Source: SCQP01 sp050747745
Lineage (GTDB): Bacteria > Acidobacteriota > Terriglobia > Terriglobales > SCQP01
Direction of reading: 5' to 3'
Assembly (NCBI GenBank): GCA_050747745.1
Contig: JBOGKM010000115.1
Span: forward strand, 34,799 to 98,798
Length of the DNA stretch: 64,000 nt
This document shows positions 50,268-60,160 of the stretch, in pieces. The translations under genes and the position numbers were made by a program. Below the pieces are notes generated by a model that did not search any database, was not told the origin of the DNA, and worked only from the letters and a program-made list of their open reading frames with translations. Position 1 is the first letter of the stretch. Each line of letters begins with the position of its first letter.

Positions 50268-51916
50268 TCGGACCTCGTGCTCCGAGCCCGTATCCGCGCC
50301 GCGCCCACGAAGGCGGCAAACAGCGGATGAGGCGTCAGCAGGCGGGATTTAAACTCGGGATGAAACTGGCAGCCCAGAAACCAGGGATGCGCGGGAATCT
50401 CAACCACCTCGACATAGGTGCCGTCGGGGCTGCGGCCGCTGACCTGCAGGCCCGCCGCCCGCAGGCGCGGCTCATAGTCGCGATTCACCTCATACCGATG
50501 GCGATGGCGCTCGCTGATTTCGTGCGTGCCATAAGCGGCGGCGGCGCGCGAGCCCGGCGTCAGCAGGCACGGCCAGGCGCCCAGCCGCATGGTCCCGCCC
50601 ATTTCCTCCACGCCCAGCAGCTCGCGCAGCTTATAGATGACGCGCTCGGAGGTAGCGGGATCAAACTCGCTGCTGTTCGCATGCTCGAGGCCGCAGGCAT
50701 GACGCGCAAACTCGATCACGGCACATTGCATGCCCAGACAGATGCCGAAAAACGGCGTGCGCGAGGTGCGCGCGTAGCCGATGGCGGCGAGCATGCCGTC
50801 AATGCCGCGGGTGCCGAACCCGCCCGGTACCAGGATGCCATCGGCGCCGACCAGCCGCGCCGGCGCCGCACCCGCCTCCGCCTCCAGGCCTTCGCTTTCG
50901 ACCCAGTCCAGGTGCAACTTCAGTCGGTGCGCCAGCGCAGCATGCACCAGCGCCTCTTTCAGGCTCTTGTAGCTGTCTTCGTACTCGACGTATTTGCCTA
51001 CCACGGCGATGCGGACGCTGCCCTGGGGATGCTCGAGGTGATCGAGCTTTGCGCGCCAGGGCGCCAGCTTGGAGGGCGGAGCCGGCAGGTGCAGGTAACG
51101 CAGCGCCAACGCGTCCAGTCCCTGCTCGCTCAGCAACACCGGGACCTGATAAATGCTGTCAGCATCCTTGGCGGTGATCACGGCCTCATCGGCGACGTTG
51201 CAAAACAGCGCGATTTTGGCGCGCAGCTCGGGGGAGAGATAGCGGTCGGTGCGGCAGAGCACAATATCGGCCTGGATGCCGATCTCGCGCAGTTCGCGCA
51301 CAGAGTGCTGCGTGGGTTTGGTTTTCAGCTCGCCCGCGGCGGCAATGAAGGGCACCAGGGTGAGGTGAACAAAGAGGGCGTTCTCGCGTCCCACTTCCTG
51401 CCGCATCTGGCGGATGGCTTCCAGAAAGGGCAGCGATTCGATGTCGCCCACCGTGCCGCCAATTTCGACAATGGTTACATCCGGACTCACGCCGCCCGAA
51501 CCGGCCGCCACCCGGCGGATGGCGTCCTTGATTTCGTTGGTCACATGGGGAATTACCTGCACCGTCTTGCCCAGGTAATCGCCGCGCCGTTCTTTGGCGA
51601 GGATGGTTTCGTAGATGCGGCCGGAGGTGACGTTGTTCAGGCGGCTGAGCGTGCCGGAAGTGAAGCGTTCGTAATGGCCCAGGTCGAGATCGGTTTCGGC
51701 GCCGTCGTCAGTGACGAACACTTCGCCGTGCTGAAACGGACTCATGGTGCCCGGATCGACGTTGAGATAAGGATCGAACTTGAGCAGCGCGACGCGCAGG
51801 CCACGGCTTTCCAACAGCGTACCGATGGAGGCGGCTGCCAAGCCTTTGCCCAGAGAGGAAACCACCCCGCCGGTTACGAAAATGTAGCGGCAGCCACCGG
51901 GGTCGCGCTCGGGCAC
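50240..51916 (-). CDS. pyrG: CTP synthase
   Basis: A 558-residue enzyme that amidates UTP to CTP. The synthetase domain starts YIFVTGGVVSSLGKGLAAAS and KFDPYLNVDPGTMSPFQHGE. The glutaminase domain has GGFGTRG and the catalytic Cys in FFGICLGMQCAV, with the HPEF motif near the end (GCQFHPEFKSRLLTPHPLF). A short Ser/Arg-rich tail after that overlaps kdsA. Both genes are likely co-transcribed. Confidence 0.98.
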   Translation of the reverse strand: MPERDPGGCRYIFVTGGVVSSLGKGLAAASIGTLLESRGLRVALLKFDPYLNVDPGTMSPFQHGEVFVTDDGAETDLDLGHYERFTSGTLSRLNNVTSGRIYETILAKERRGDYLGKTVQVIPHVTNEIKDAIRRVAAGSGGVSPDVTIVEIGGTVGDIESLPFLEAIRQMRQEVGRENALFVHLTLVPFIAAAGELKTKPTQHSVRELREIGIQADIVLCRTDRYLSPELRAKIALFCNVADEAVITAKDADSIYQVPVLLSEQGLDALALRYLHLPAPPSKLAPWRAKLDHLEHPQGSVRIAVVGKYVEYEDSYKSLKEALVHAALAHRLKLHLDWVESEGLEAEAGAAPARLVGADGILVPGGFGTRGIDGMLAAIGYARTSRTPFFGICLGMQCAVIEFARHACGLEHANSSEFDPATSERVIYKLRELLGVEEMGGTMRLGAWPCLLTPGSRAAAAYGTHEISERHRHRYEVNRDYEPRLRAAGLQVSGRSPDGTYVEVVEIPAHPWFLGCQFHPEFKSRLLTPHPLFAAFVGAARIRARSTRSECSSSPVPA

Positions 51917-51940
51917 AAGCGATTATACCGCTTCCGCCAG

Positions 51941-52016
51941 TGGTGGAGCTGAGGGGGTTCGAACCCCTGACCTCTTCCATGCCATGGAAGCGCGCTCCCA
52001 ACTGCGCCACAGCCCC
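51941..52016 (-). tRNA. tRNA-Ala (anticodon GGC), CCA encoded
   Basis: On the minus strand, GGGGCTGTGGCGCAGTTGGG begins a complete cloverleaf. The acceptor stem GGGGCTG pairs with CAGCTCC (one G-U), the anticodon loop is ATGGCAT (anticodon GGC) and the T arm contains GGTTCGAACC. The final CCA is encoded. Total 76 bases. Confidence 0.96.
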
Positions 52017-52026
52017 ACGCGGGCAA

Positions 52027-54723
52027 TTATAGCGCAGGCATCGCCAGCACCATCCGCGCCCGGATTTTTCGGCCATTTTTCACCACCAAAGGCCCCAAAG
52101 GCACTGGGTTGGGATTGTGGGTGGTAAGCGAGCTGGTGCGCGCCGACCACGGCCGGCTGCGGGTGAAAACCTGCACCAGCGCGCCGTCGGGTACCTGCTT
52201 CGCAGTTGCGTTCACGCGGCCTGAGTAGGATGCCGGAATCGGCCACGATGCTGGCGCGGAGCGACCGTTGCTGTCGCGCACGGCTTTCGATTGCGGCTGC
52301 GATTTGGTGAGCACTGCCATGGCCAACTGGTCCAGATCGGCCACACGGATGGTCCAGCGGATTTCGCCGATGCGGCGGCCGACGTCGGCAGGAATGAGGC
52401 GCAGCAGGCGCTCGGCGGCGCGACTGTAGCGGCGCACGCGCAGTTCGCGATCCACCAGGATGAAGGCGATGTTGACGGCATCAATGAGGTTTTCTAGATC
52501 ACTGGCCAGTTGATGCTGCTTGGCATTGCTGCGGCGCAGCACTTCGTTAACGGTATTGGGTTCCTCGTTCGACTACTGCAATTCCTCGTTGGATGTCTCT
52601 AGCTCCTCGTTGGCGACCTGGAACCCGTCGGACAGCGTGGCGATCAACTGCTGGCTGGTGGCAAGGCTGCGGCGTCAGGCGCTCGGTCTCGCGGCCAGCG
52701 TCGCGGCCAGGTTTGGCGGCTTTGCCGGAACGGGCACGAAGCGAGGCGGGCACGTCGGCGGCGCAGAGAAACAGCACCAGGAATTGCCTCTGGGCGGAAT
52801 TGCCGCCCGGACCGAGGGGGATGACTTCCAGGGCGATTTCGCGCGTGTTGGAAGCCGCGTGCATGCCCTCGACATGCACCGGAGATTGTTGCTTCCGCGC
52901 CTGCAGCACCGCGCTGCTCACGTAGGCGCCGATGTCGCCGCGCGCCCTTGTGAACAAATTCAGGCTGGCAGCGCCGGGGGCGGGTTCGAGAAACTCACTA
53001 GTGCGACCGCGGAACTCGAGCACTTCGAGGTTGGCGTCCACGATCACGCCGGGCGGAGCGAACTGGCCGAGCAGGATGCGGTCCGCTTCCTGGCGCACAT
53101 CGCCCTGGGCGCTCGCGCGCGCGCTGCGGGCCTGCGCCTGCGTCACTTCAGCGGGCACGCGCATTCCGGAAAGGGAATGTGCACCGGCTTGCTGACGCCC
53201 AGCTTGGTGTAGATCTTCAGCTTGCGGTTGGCGCGGGCGAGCGGCTTGAACAGGTGCAGGCCGGCGCCGGCGCTTGCCGCGCTGCCCAGCACCAGCGTGC
53301 CGCCGGGAACGAGGGCGTGATGAAGAATGGGCAGCAGGCGCCGCTGCAGCGTGGTTTCCATGTAGATCATGACGTTGCGGCAGCAGACGACATTGAGGCG
53401 GGAAAACGGCGCTTCGCGCACGACGTTGTGGCGGGCGAAGGTGCAAGCTTCGCGCAGGGTGCGGGAGACCTGGTACCCGCTGTCGGCCTTGATGAAAAAC
53501 CGCTGCAGGCGCTCGGGGGAAATATCGGCGGCAATATCCGGACCATAGCGGCCGATGTGGGCGCGGCGCACGGCGGGTTCGTTCAAATCGGTGCCGAAGA
53601 CCTGGACCATGGCGCCGCCGCCGCCCTGTGCACCCAGACATTCAAGGGCAATCATCGCCAGCGAATAGGCCTCCTCGCCGGTGGAGCAGCCGACTGACCA
53701 GAGGCGGATGGGCCGGCTGGCGGGAGCGTGCCGGCGCACCAGCGGCAGCAGGACTTTTTTCTTGAGGGCTTCGAACACTTCTGCATCGCGGAAAAAGCGT
53801 GTGGCGGGAATCAGGATGTCCTTGCCCAGTTGTGCCACTTCGAGGGGATGCTCGCGCAGATAGCGGAGATACTCCTCCGGGCGCTCCAGCGTGCGCAGCG
53901 CCATGCGGCGGGCAATGCGGCGGCCGATGGTCGACGTGCGATATTCGGTAAAATCCATGCCGCTGTCGCGGCGAACAAGATCGAGAATCGAGGCGTAAGC
54001 GCGATGGCTGTCGGCGGCAAGGAGGAGCACGGCGGCGGCTTTTTGCGCCTCCGCTCCCGGAGCGACATAGGGATGCCTGCCGATGCGCGCCAGCTCGCGA
54101 GCGATGCCGGCGGGCGGCAGGACAATATCGACGCAGCCGCTGGCAATGGCGCTGCGGGCCATGCCGTTGAATTCGGTCGAATCCTCGGCCTGGGCGAAGC
54201 AGATGCCACCTTCGGCTTGGATGGCCTCGAGGCCGAGCGTGCCATCGGTGGCCGTGCCCGCCAGTACGACGCCGATGGCGGCGCTTTTGCGCTCTTTGGC
54301 CAGCGAGTTCATGAAGCTGTCAATGGGCAGCGAGATATCGTTGCGCGAGCGCGCAGTGAGCCGCAGCCGCCCGGCGCGCAGCGCCATCTCCTTGCCCGCG
54401 GGCAACACGTAGACGTGCCCGGCTTCCGGGAGTATGCCCTCGCGCGCGTCCTCGACTTTCAGGAAGGTAGCCTTTTGCAGCAGGTTGGCGAGCAAGCTAA
54501 GATGGCCCGGCTGGAGATGCTGCAAGAAGACAAAGGCCATACCGTTGGGCGCGGCGATATCATGCGGCAGACCGGCCAGCAGCTCGCTGAAAGCCTCGAG
54601 GCCGCCCGCGGAGGCGCCCACCGCGACGATGGTGGGCAGGCGTGGCGTCCCCAGCTTGCCTGCGGCTAGAGGGCCCTTCGACACCTTAGCGACGGCTCCT
54701 GCCGGATTCTTCCAAACTGGCAA
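52027..54723 (-). pseudogene. Decayed CheB-CheR-PAS chimeric signalling gene
   Basis: The order is a CheB methylesterase domain (IVAVGASAGGLEAFSELLAG from 54723), a CheR methyltransferase domain (LWSVGCSTGEEAYSLAMIAL), a PAS region (RILLGQFAPPGVIVDANLEV) and a coiled coil plus PAS (VNIAFILVDRELRVRRYSRA). The frame breaks near 53150 and again near 52690, which restores the first frame; a TAG at 52575-52573 then interrupts the coiled coil (ANEELETSNEELQ, stop, SNEEP). All parts are still recognisable, so decay is recent, or the breaks are sequencing errors. Intact relatives are cytoplasmic hybrid sensors. Confidence 0.8.
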
Positions 54724-55261
54724 TACGAGCGGAAAGCTGCTGGTTCCTTTCCTGGAACGCCAAGTTGGAGCTGAACAACTGCTCGACCAAAATTTTTTCT
54801 TCCTCCACTTGGCGGCAAACCTCGTCCTGGGCTGTGTCGGCCATTTCGAGCGCGCACGTCAGTTCCTCGCAATCCCATTGCAGGCGCTCACTGGATTGCT
54901 GGGCGCACGAAAGGTCTGCCTCCAGGGCGCGCATTTCGGAGATGTCATTGGCGTCAATGAGCAGAACCGTATCCAGCGGCAGGATGCGAAAGCGAAGTTG
55001 CCGTCCGGCGGAGATGATGGCTAGGTCGCGGCGCGCTCGCGCGGTGATGGCCTTTTGCAAGCTGGCATTCCGGCGCAAGACGCATAGGCCTGTGCCGCCC
55101 AGCAGGCGCCGGGCGCAACGGTTGGCGGCCAGCACGCCGCCGGAGGCATCCAAGAACACTATCGCCGTCGAGAGTGCGTCGAACACGGAGCGCAGTCGCT
55201 TGATTGCGTGCGCGAGAGTTTCCCCGCTGCGCGTGCGATCGGTGGCCTTGTGTCCTCTCAC
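54686..55261 (-). CDS. PAS-domain coiled-coil protein
   Basis: A 191-residue protein. The GTG at 55261 has GGAGGAG seven bases before it. A PAS-like domain (about 12-100: LRSVFDALSTAIVFLDASGG, LLGGTGLCVLRRN, RFRILPLDTVLLIDANDISE) is followed by a coiled coil (about 105-190). It overlaps the start of the CheB-CheR pseudogene by 38 bases and was probably its partner. No output domain is present. Confidence 0.75.
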   Translation of the reverse strand: MRGHKATDRTRSGETLAHAIKRLRSVFDALSTAIVFLDASGGVLAANRCARRLLGGTGLCVLRRNASLQKAITARARRDLAIISAGRQLRFRILPLDTVLLIDANDISEMRALEADLSCAQQSSERLQWDCEELTCALEMADTAQDEVCRQVEEEKILVEQLFSSNLAFQERNQQLSARIASLEESGRSRR

Positions 55262-55342
55262 AATTCTGCTCCTCCGGTGGAACGGCCTGCCACGGCTGCC
55301 AACCATTCTAGGACGGAAGCCAACCGCGTTCCAGCGATTCCG

Positions 55343-55681
55343 ATGATCGCGATCGGCGGCTCGACGGGAGCACTGCCGGTGCTGCGGCAACTGTTGTAAA
55401 CGCTGCCGGCTGGGTGGCCGGCGGGCGTGGTGGTGGCACTGCACACCGCAGCCGATTTGCCGGGATAAATTCCTGCGATGCTGGACGGCAAAGGCTGCCT
55501 GCCGGTGGGCCTTGCCTGACACGACGAGCCGTTGCTGCCGGAACAGGTCTACCTGGTGTATGGCCCGACGTTGGCGGTCGCACCGGCGAGGGCCATGAAT
55601 GCGTTAAAGGAAATCCATGCCAGTTTTGTCCTGCCGTCGGCGGCGTTGGCGCGGCGGATGGCCTCACATGCTAGTGGCTAG
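55343..55681 (+). pseudogene. CheB methylesterase remnant with three in-frame stops
   Basis: A single continuous plus-strand frame encodes CheB-like sequence: MIAIGGSTGALPVLRQLL, stop, TLPAGWPAGVVVALHTAADLPG, stop, IPAMLDGKGCLPVGLA, stop, HDEPLLPEQVYLVYGPTLAV. The stops are TAA 55397, TAA 55466 and TGA 55517; no frameshift is needed across 113 codons. It is a short relic, lacking the later catalytic parts. It is divergent from the PAS gene, within a cluster of decayed CheB/CheR genes. Confidence 0.7.
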
Positions 55682-55795
55682 CCAGGCAACCAGGCCACCT
55701 AAATAGGTGGAACGGCTAATGTTTCTTCCACGGGTTTTGCACCGCTCGGGTTATGCTGTGTCATCGCCCCTCGGAGTTGTGTTTGGTTGCCCACT

Positions 55796-56707
55796 ATGTC
55801 AGGACTCCGAGAGTCATTGCTCCCGCCGGGCTGGCCTGAGCCTCTGTTCCGTCTGACGATTCTGCTCAGCTCGTCGCCGGAACCGCTGTGCTCGCGCGTG
55901 GCCGCGCTCTGCCGCGCGAATCCGCCCTTGGACGCGGCGGCGGCGCGGCGGGCTCTTTATCCTATCGTGACAGAATTGGTGCGCAACGCCGCACAGACCA
56001 AGGCGGCGGCGGTGGGATGTGAACCGGAGCGGCTGTTGCAGTTTGCCAAGCCGGCGGCGCTGGAGTCCACTCTCGAGGGCGAGAACGCCATCGTCCAGCG
56101 GCTGGACCGGCGCTGGGGCGGGATGTCTCTGGTGGCGCTGGAAGCCAAGAGGGATTATTGGATGGTTTGGCCGGGACCGCTGAGGGCGCGGCTGATCGTG
56201 CTCAAGGGACCGGTGGAGGTGGGAAACAACTTCGAGCGAAGGCTGGAGTTTTTCCTGCTGTGCGCGGGCGCGGAGCTGAGCTGCGGGGCGGGCAGCTTGG
56301 TGCTGCACCGGCCCTCGCTGGTGGGCACGCTGCTGGAAGCGGCGCAGGCCGCAGGCATTCTTTCTGAAGAGCTGCTGGCGGCGGCGGCGGGTACCAGCCT
56401 CAAGGCGCTGACGGCGGCGGGAGCGCTGAAGTTGGACACTGGACGCGGCTTGGCCACACTCGATGCGCGCGAGATTCGGCTCAGCAGCAGTGAGACGCAA
56501 GCGCTGCAGGTGCTGCTGCGGCGGCCGGGCGAGGTGAGCGAGCGAGCTGAGTTCAAGCTGTCGCTGAAACTGGACGGCGAGCGGGCGCTGGAGCGGGTGA
56601 TTGTGGGCTTGCGCAATAAGCTGGGGGACGGAGTCATCAGCACGGTGCGCGGGGCCGGATATGTGCTCGAATTGGAAAAGGCGGCGCGCGCGGTGAGGGC
56701 GAACTAG
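55796..56707 (+). CDS. Winged-helix (OmpR-type) DNA-binding protein
   Basis: A 303-residue protein. The C-terminal 90 residues look like an OmpR/PhoB winged helix (LSSSETQALQVLLRRPGEVS, ALERVIVGLRNKLGDG, ISTVRGAGYVL). The N-terminal 200 residues are Ala/Leu-rich and not recognised; no receiver domain is visible. I use the ATG at 55796; a TTG at 55787 is the only other nearby start. Possible role: a one-component regulator. Confidence 0.75.
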   Translation: MSGLRESLLPPGWPEPLFRLTILLSSSPEPLCSRVAALCRANPPLDAAAARRALYPIVTELVRNAAQTKAAAVGCEPERLLQFAKPAALESTLEGENAIVQRLDRRWGGMSLVALEAKRDYWMVWPGPLRARLIVLKGPVEVGNNFERRLEFFLLCAGAELSCGAGSLVLHRPSLVGTLLEAAQAAGILSEELLAAAAGTSLKALTAAGALKLDTGRGLATLDAREIRLSSSETQALQVLLRRPGEVSERAEFKLSLKLDGERALERVIVGLRNKLGDGVISTVRGAGYVLELEKAARAVRAN

Positions 56708-56719
56708 TGACACGCCGCG

Positions 56720-56733
56720 CGCCCCGCGGGGCG
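56720..56733 (+). terminator. Possible terminator
   Basis: CGCCCCGCGGGGCG can form a 5-bp hairpin with a CGCG loop, just after the stop at 56707, followed by GTTTATTTGCAGTTTTTG. The T-run is interrupted, so this is weak. Confidence 0.3.
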
Positions 56734-56823
56734 GTTTATTTGCAGTTTTTGTTCGTAAGTCATTGATTCTGCTAAATCGGACTCTGGAAAGCCTGAGTCT
56801 GCCTCGGAACCCAAGAAGGAGAT

Positions 56824-57378
56824 TTACAGGCCGAGAGTGGGGGCGATGGCCTGCATGGCGCGTAGGCAGTTCAGGATGTGAGTGTCGAGCGGGAGTTCGA
56901 GCTCAGCTGCGCCGCGATCGATATCGGCGCGGTTGACGCCGCGGGCGAAGGCCTTGTCCTTGAGCTTGCGGCGGATGCTGGGCAGCTCGACGTCGGTGAG
57001 TTTTTTGGAGGGCTTGACGAGGGCGCAGGCGGTTAAAAAGCCGGCCAACTCGTCGCAGGCGAACAGGGTTTTATCGAGCGGGGATTCGCGGCGGACGCCG
57101 GTTTGCTCGCAATGGGCGAGGATGGCGCGGCGGAGGGGCTCGGGGTAGCCGAGCTGGGTGAGGATCTGGTTGCCCTGAAGGGGATGATCGGGGAGACTGG
57201 GCCAGCGCTCGTAATCGAAATCGTGGAGCAGGCCGGCCATGCCCCAGAGCTCGCGCTCGGCTTCGGGAGCGTAAGCGCGGCAGCAGGCCTCGACGGCGAA
57301 GGCGTGATGGCGCAGGCTTTGCGATTGCGTGTGCTGGTAGAGCAGCGCCAAGGCGGCGGCGTGATCCGGGAGCGCCAT
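56824..57378 (-). CDS. HD-domain hydrolase
   Basis: A 184-residue HD-superfamily protein: H24 (SLRHHAFAVEA), the HD pair H52-D53 (MAGLLHDFDYERWP), H65 region (DHPLQGNQIL) and a later Asp (ACDELAGFL). Stand-alone members hydrolyse nucleotides or related phosphate esters. The start overlaps the nuoB stop (TGATG), so the two are translated together. Confidence 0.9.
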   Translation of the reverse strand: MALPDHAAALALLYQHTQSQSLRHHAFAVEACCRAYAPEAERELWGMAGLLHDFDYERWPSLPDHPLQGNQILTQLGYPEPLRRAILAHCEQTGVRRESPLDKTLFACDELAGFLTACALVKPSKKLTDVELPSIRRKLKDKAFARGVNRADIDRGAAELELPLDTHILNCLRAMQAIAPTLGL

Positions 57379-57935
57379 CAGTCGGTAAGGTTGAGCGCTT
57401 CCTTGAAGCTGCCGCGCTCGTTTTCGATTTTCTTCTGCAGCATCAAGATGGCGTAGATGAGCTGCTCGGGACGGGGCGGGCAGCCGGGCACGTAGACGTC
57501 AACGGGGATGACCTGGTTGACGCCCTGGATGAGGGCGTAATTATTGAACACGCCGCCGGAGGTGGCGCAGGCGCCCATGCTGATGACGTACTTGGGCTCG
57601 GGCATCTGCTCGTAAAGATGGCGGATGACGGGCGCCATTTTACGCGAGACGCGGCCGGCGATAATCATGAGATCGGACTGTCGGGGCGAAGGACGGAAGA
57701 CCTCGGCGCCGAAGCGTGCGATGTCGAAGCGCGAGGCCGACATGGACATCATCTCGATGGCGCAGCAGGCGAGGCCGAAGGTCATGGGCCAGATGGAATT
57801 TTTGCGCACCCAATTGACCGCCAGATCGAGCGAGGTCATGACCACGCCGTCGGGCTGCTGGTTGCCATAGAAGACAGCGCGCGGGCTGTCGTGGGGATCG
57901 AGATTGGCGTAGCGCTGTTCGGCCAAGCTGGACAT
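57378..57935 (-). CDS. nuoB: NADH-quinone oxidoreductase subunit B
   Basis: A 185-residue NuoB carrying the N2 iron-sulfur cluster ligands C57, C58 (TFGLACCAIEM), C123 (SMGACATSGG) and C152 (YVPGCPPRPEQL). The ATG at 57935 is chosen because the family starts just before this stretch. No other nuo gene flanks it here: the downstream gene is an HD hydrolase and the upstream neighbour is a divergent ABC transporter. Confidence 0.95.
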   Translation of the reverse strand: MSSLAEQRYANLDPHDSPRAVFYGNQQPDGVVMTSLDLAVNWVRKNSIWPMTFGLACCAIEMMSMSASRFDIARFGAEVFRPSPRQSDLMIIAGRVSRKMAPVIRHLYEQMPEPKYVISMGACATSGGVFNNYALIQGVNQVIPVDVYVPGCPPRPEQLIYAILMLQKKIENERGSFKEALNLTD

Positions 57936-58053
57936 GAGTCCATGGTCGTTCAACTCAGGGCGGTTTGCAAGACCAGGCCGGCAAGTTTGTCCTTGCCCCA
58001 GCGCGGGTATTGCCGCGGGGGATAGGGGACCGGCTGCGGTATTCTGGAAGCGC

Positions 58054-58998
58054 ATGACAGAAGCAGTGGTTGAAGTTCGCGACCTGCGGATCAGTTATGG
58101 CAAGTTGGACGCGGTGCGGGGGGTAAGCTTTTCCATCCCGGAGCGGACAATTTTTGGCCTGCTGGGTCCGAACGGGGCGGGAAAAACCAGCATTATCGAG
58201 ATGATCGAGGGCCTGCGCACGCCCACAGCAGGGCAGGTCCGGGTGTGCGGGCTGAGACCGATTGAAGACGCGCTGCGGGTGAGGCAAATCCTGGGGGCGC
58301 AACTGCAATCCACCTCGCTGCCGGACAAGATCCGGGTGCGGGAGGTATTCGACCTGTTTGCCAGCTTTTACGCGCATCCGGCCAACGTGGAGCAACTGTT
58401 GGACTGGGTGAACCTGCGGCACAAGGGCGGATCGTTTTACGACTCGCTGTCGGGAGGAGAGAAACAACGCGTGGCGCTGGGGCTGGCGCTGGTGGGGGAT
58501 CCGGAGGTGCTGTTTCTGGACGAGCCCACGACGGGACTGGATGCGCAGATCCGGCGCGAGCTGCACGAGCTGATCCTGCGGGTACGGAGCGAGGGCAAAT
58601 CGGTGCTGATGAGCACGCACTACATTGAAGAAGCCGAGCGGCTGTGCGATCAGGTCGGCATTCTGAGCCAGGGGGAGTTGCACGCCATCGGCGCGCCGCG
58701 ACAGTTGATCCTGGAGCACGGAGCGGGCGACCGGCTGGAAGTGGCGCTGCGCGACGCCATGGAAACGGCGCAGATCGCGGCGCACGCGGGCGCGGAAAGC
58801 GTGCATCCGGCGAACACGCTGGTGCGCGATGGCGATGGCCATGGCTATCTGCTGCGGGGGCGCAGCGGCGGCAAAATGCTGGCGGCGCTGGCGATTCATG
58901 CCGACCGGATGGGCAACGAACTGCTGGAAGCGCGGATTGCGCACACTTCTCTGGAAGACGTGTACCTGAACCTGACCGGACGGAGCATCAGCGAATGA
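58054..58998 (+). CDS. ABC transporter ATP-binding protein
   Basis: A 314-residue ATPase with Walker A LLGPNGAGKTS (K44), the signature LSGGEKQRVALGLAL, Walker B VLFLDEPTTGLD and the H-loop STHYIEEAE. The last 90 residues are the extra domain usual in drug- or polysaccharide-type ABC-2 exporters. It overlaps the permease gene by an ATGA. Start 58054 is divergent from nuoB. Confidence 0.95.
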   Translation: MTEAVVEVRDLRISYGKLDAVRGVSFSIPERTIFGLLGPNGAGKTSIIEMIEGLRTPTAGQVRVCGLRPIEDALRVRQILGAQLQSTSLPDKIRVREVFDLFASFYAHPANVEQLLDWVNLRHKGGSFYDSLSGGEKQRVALGLALVGDPEVLFLDEPTTGLDAQIRRELHELILRVRSEGKSVLMSTHYIEEAERLCDQVGILSQGELHAIGAPRQLILEHGAGDRLEVALRDAMETAQIAAHAGAESVHPANTLVRDGDGHGYLLRGRSGGKMLAALAIHADRMGNELLEARIAHTSLEDVYLNLTGRSISE

Positions 58999-59960
58999 GT
59001 CCACTCACCCAGACTGTACCCGCCGCGGCACCTGCCACGCCAGTGCCGGCGCGCCGCGCCACCCTACTGGGCCGCATGTGGCGCATGGCGTGGATCAACA
59101 TCCTGCTCAGCTACCGGATCCGGATCGCGTTCTTTTTCGTGTTCGTGTGGCCGATGATGTGGTTTTTTATCTACTTCCTCCTGTTTGGAGGAGGGCACGC
59201 GCTGGCGGTGGCGGCGCTGTTTGGGCCGCTGATCAGCCTGGAAATCATCAGCAATGCGCTGTTTGGATTTTCGGTGCAACTGGTGACCATGCGGGAGCGC
59301 GACATGCTGCGCCGCTACCACCTGGCGCCAATCAGTGCCACCGCCATGGTGGGGAGCCGGATGCTGAGCAGCTACATCCTGTTCATGCCCCTGGTGGTGC
59401 TGCAGTACGTGCTGGCGGTGTGGTGGTTCCACATGCCGGTGGCGGGCAACCTGCTGGCCTTATTTGTGATTTTCTCGCTGGCCTTTTTGGCATTAAGCGC
59501 AATCGGGCTGGTGATCGCCTGCATCGTGGATACGGTGCAGGAAGCGCAGGTGTGGATTCAGATTCTGTTCTTCGCGCTGCTATTTCTGACCGGCACCACG
59601 GTGCCGCTGATGACGCTGGGGCATTTCATCCAGCGCCTGGCGTTGTTCCTGCCGCCGACACTGATGATTCTGGGCGGGGAGATGCTGATGCTGGGCAATA
59701 CCGGCTGGGGGACGAACCTGCCGGAAATCATCGGCTTGGTGCTGATCACGCTGGCGTGCTGGGGGCTGGGGGTGGCGCTGTTCCGCTGGGAGAAAGAGCA
59801 AAAATCCAGCCGCCGCGCCCGGCTGCGCGCGGCGCTGGCGCTGGCGCCGATTCTTGCAGTGGGGCTGTGGCTGAACTTTTCGCCCCGCTTCCAACGCATC
59901 TACCAGAGTTACCTGCAACAGTCGTCGGCGGCTTTCAACGCGGCGGTGAACAAGAAGTAG
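58995..59960 (+). CDS. ABC-2 type permease
   Basis: A 321-residue membrane protein with six helices, including IAFFFVFVWPMMWFFIYFLL and the segment FLTGTTVPLMTLGHFIQRLA typical of ABC-2 permeases. A cytoplasmic N-terminal tail of about 30 residues is Pro/Ala-rich. It forms an exporter with the ATPase just before it. The substrate is unknown. Confidence 0.92.
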   Translation: MSPLTQTVPAAAPATPVPARRATLLGRMWRMAWINILLSYRIRIAFFFVFVWPMMWFFIYFLLFGGGHALAVAALFGPLISLEIISNALFGFSVQLVTMRERDMLRRYHLAPISATAMVGSRMLSSYILFMPLVVLQYVLAVWWFHMPVAGNLLALFVIFSLAFLALSAIGLVIACIVDTVQEAQVWIQILFFALLFLTGTTVPLMTLGHFIQRLALFLPPTLMILGGEMLMLGNTGWGTNLPEIIGLVLITLACWGLGVALFRWEKEQKSSRRARLRAALALAPILAVGLWLNFSPRFQRIYQSYLQQSSAAFNAAVNKK

Positions 59961-60012
59961 GGAGCGACGCCCGGGGCAGGATGATGGTCCCGACATCTTC
60001 TCTGGCCCAAAA

Positions 60013-60030
60013 TGTGCAAAACGTTGCACA
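60013..60030. promoter_or_regulatory. Dyad operator candidate TGCA-N6-TGCA
   Basis: TGTGCAAAACGTTGCACA has 7-base inverted arms TGTGCAA/TTGCACA around a 4-base centre, with the TGCA-N6-TGCA core at 60015-60028. It lies about 130-150 bases before the activator start at 60161. The remaining bases of 59961-60160 hold only isolated TGCAA half-sites (for example at 60142). Confidence 0.5.
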
Positions 60031-60160
60031 CCCGTATTGAAACTATCCACGGCAGCGGGAACTAATTTTCCCATGCAAAGGGAACAATCCGTGTACTTTG
60101 GCCGACAATGGACTAATGCGAATAGCTGGGAGTGGCCGATGTGCAAAGCAGGTCACAGGT

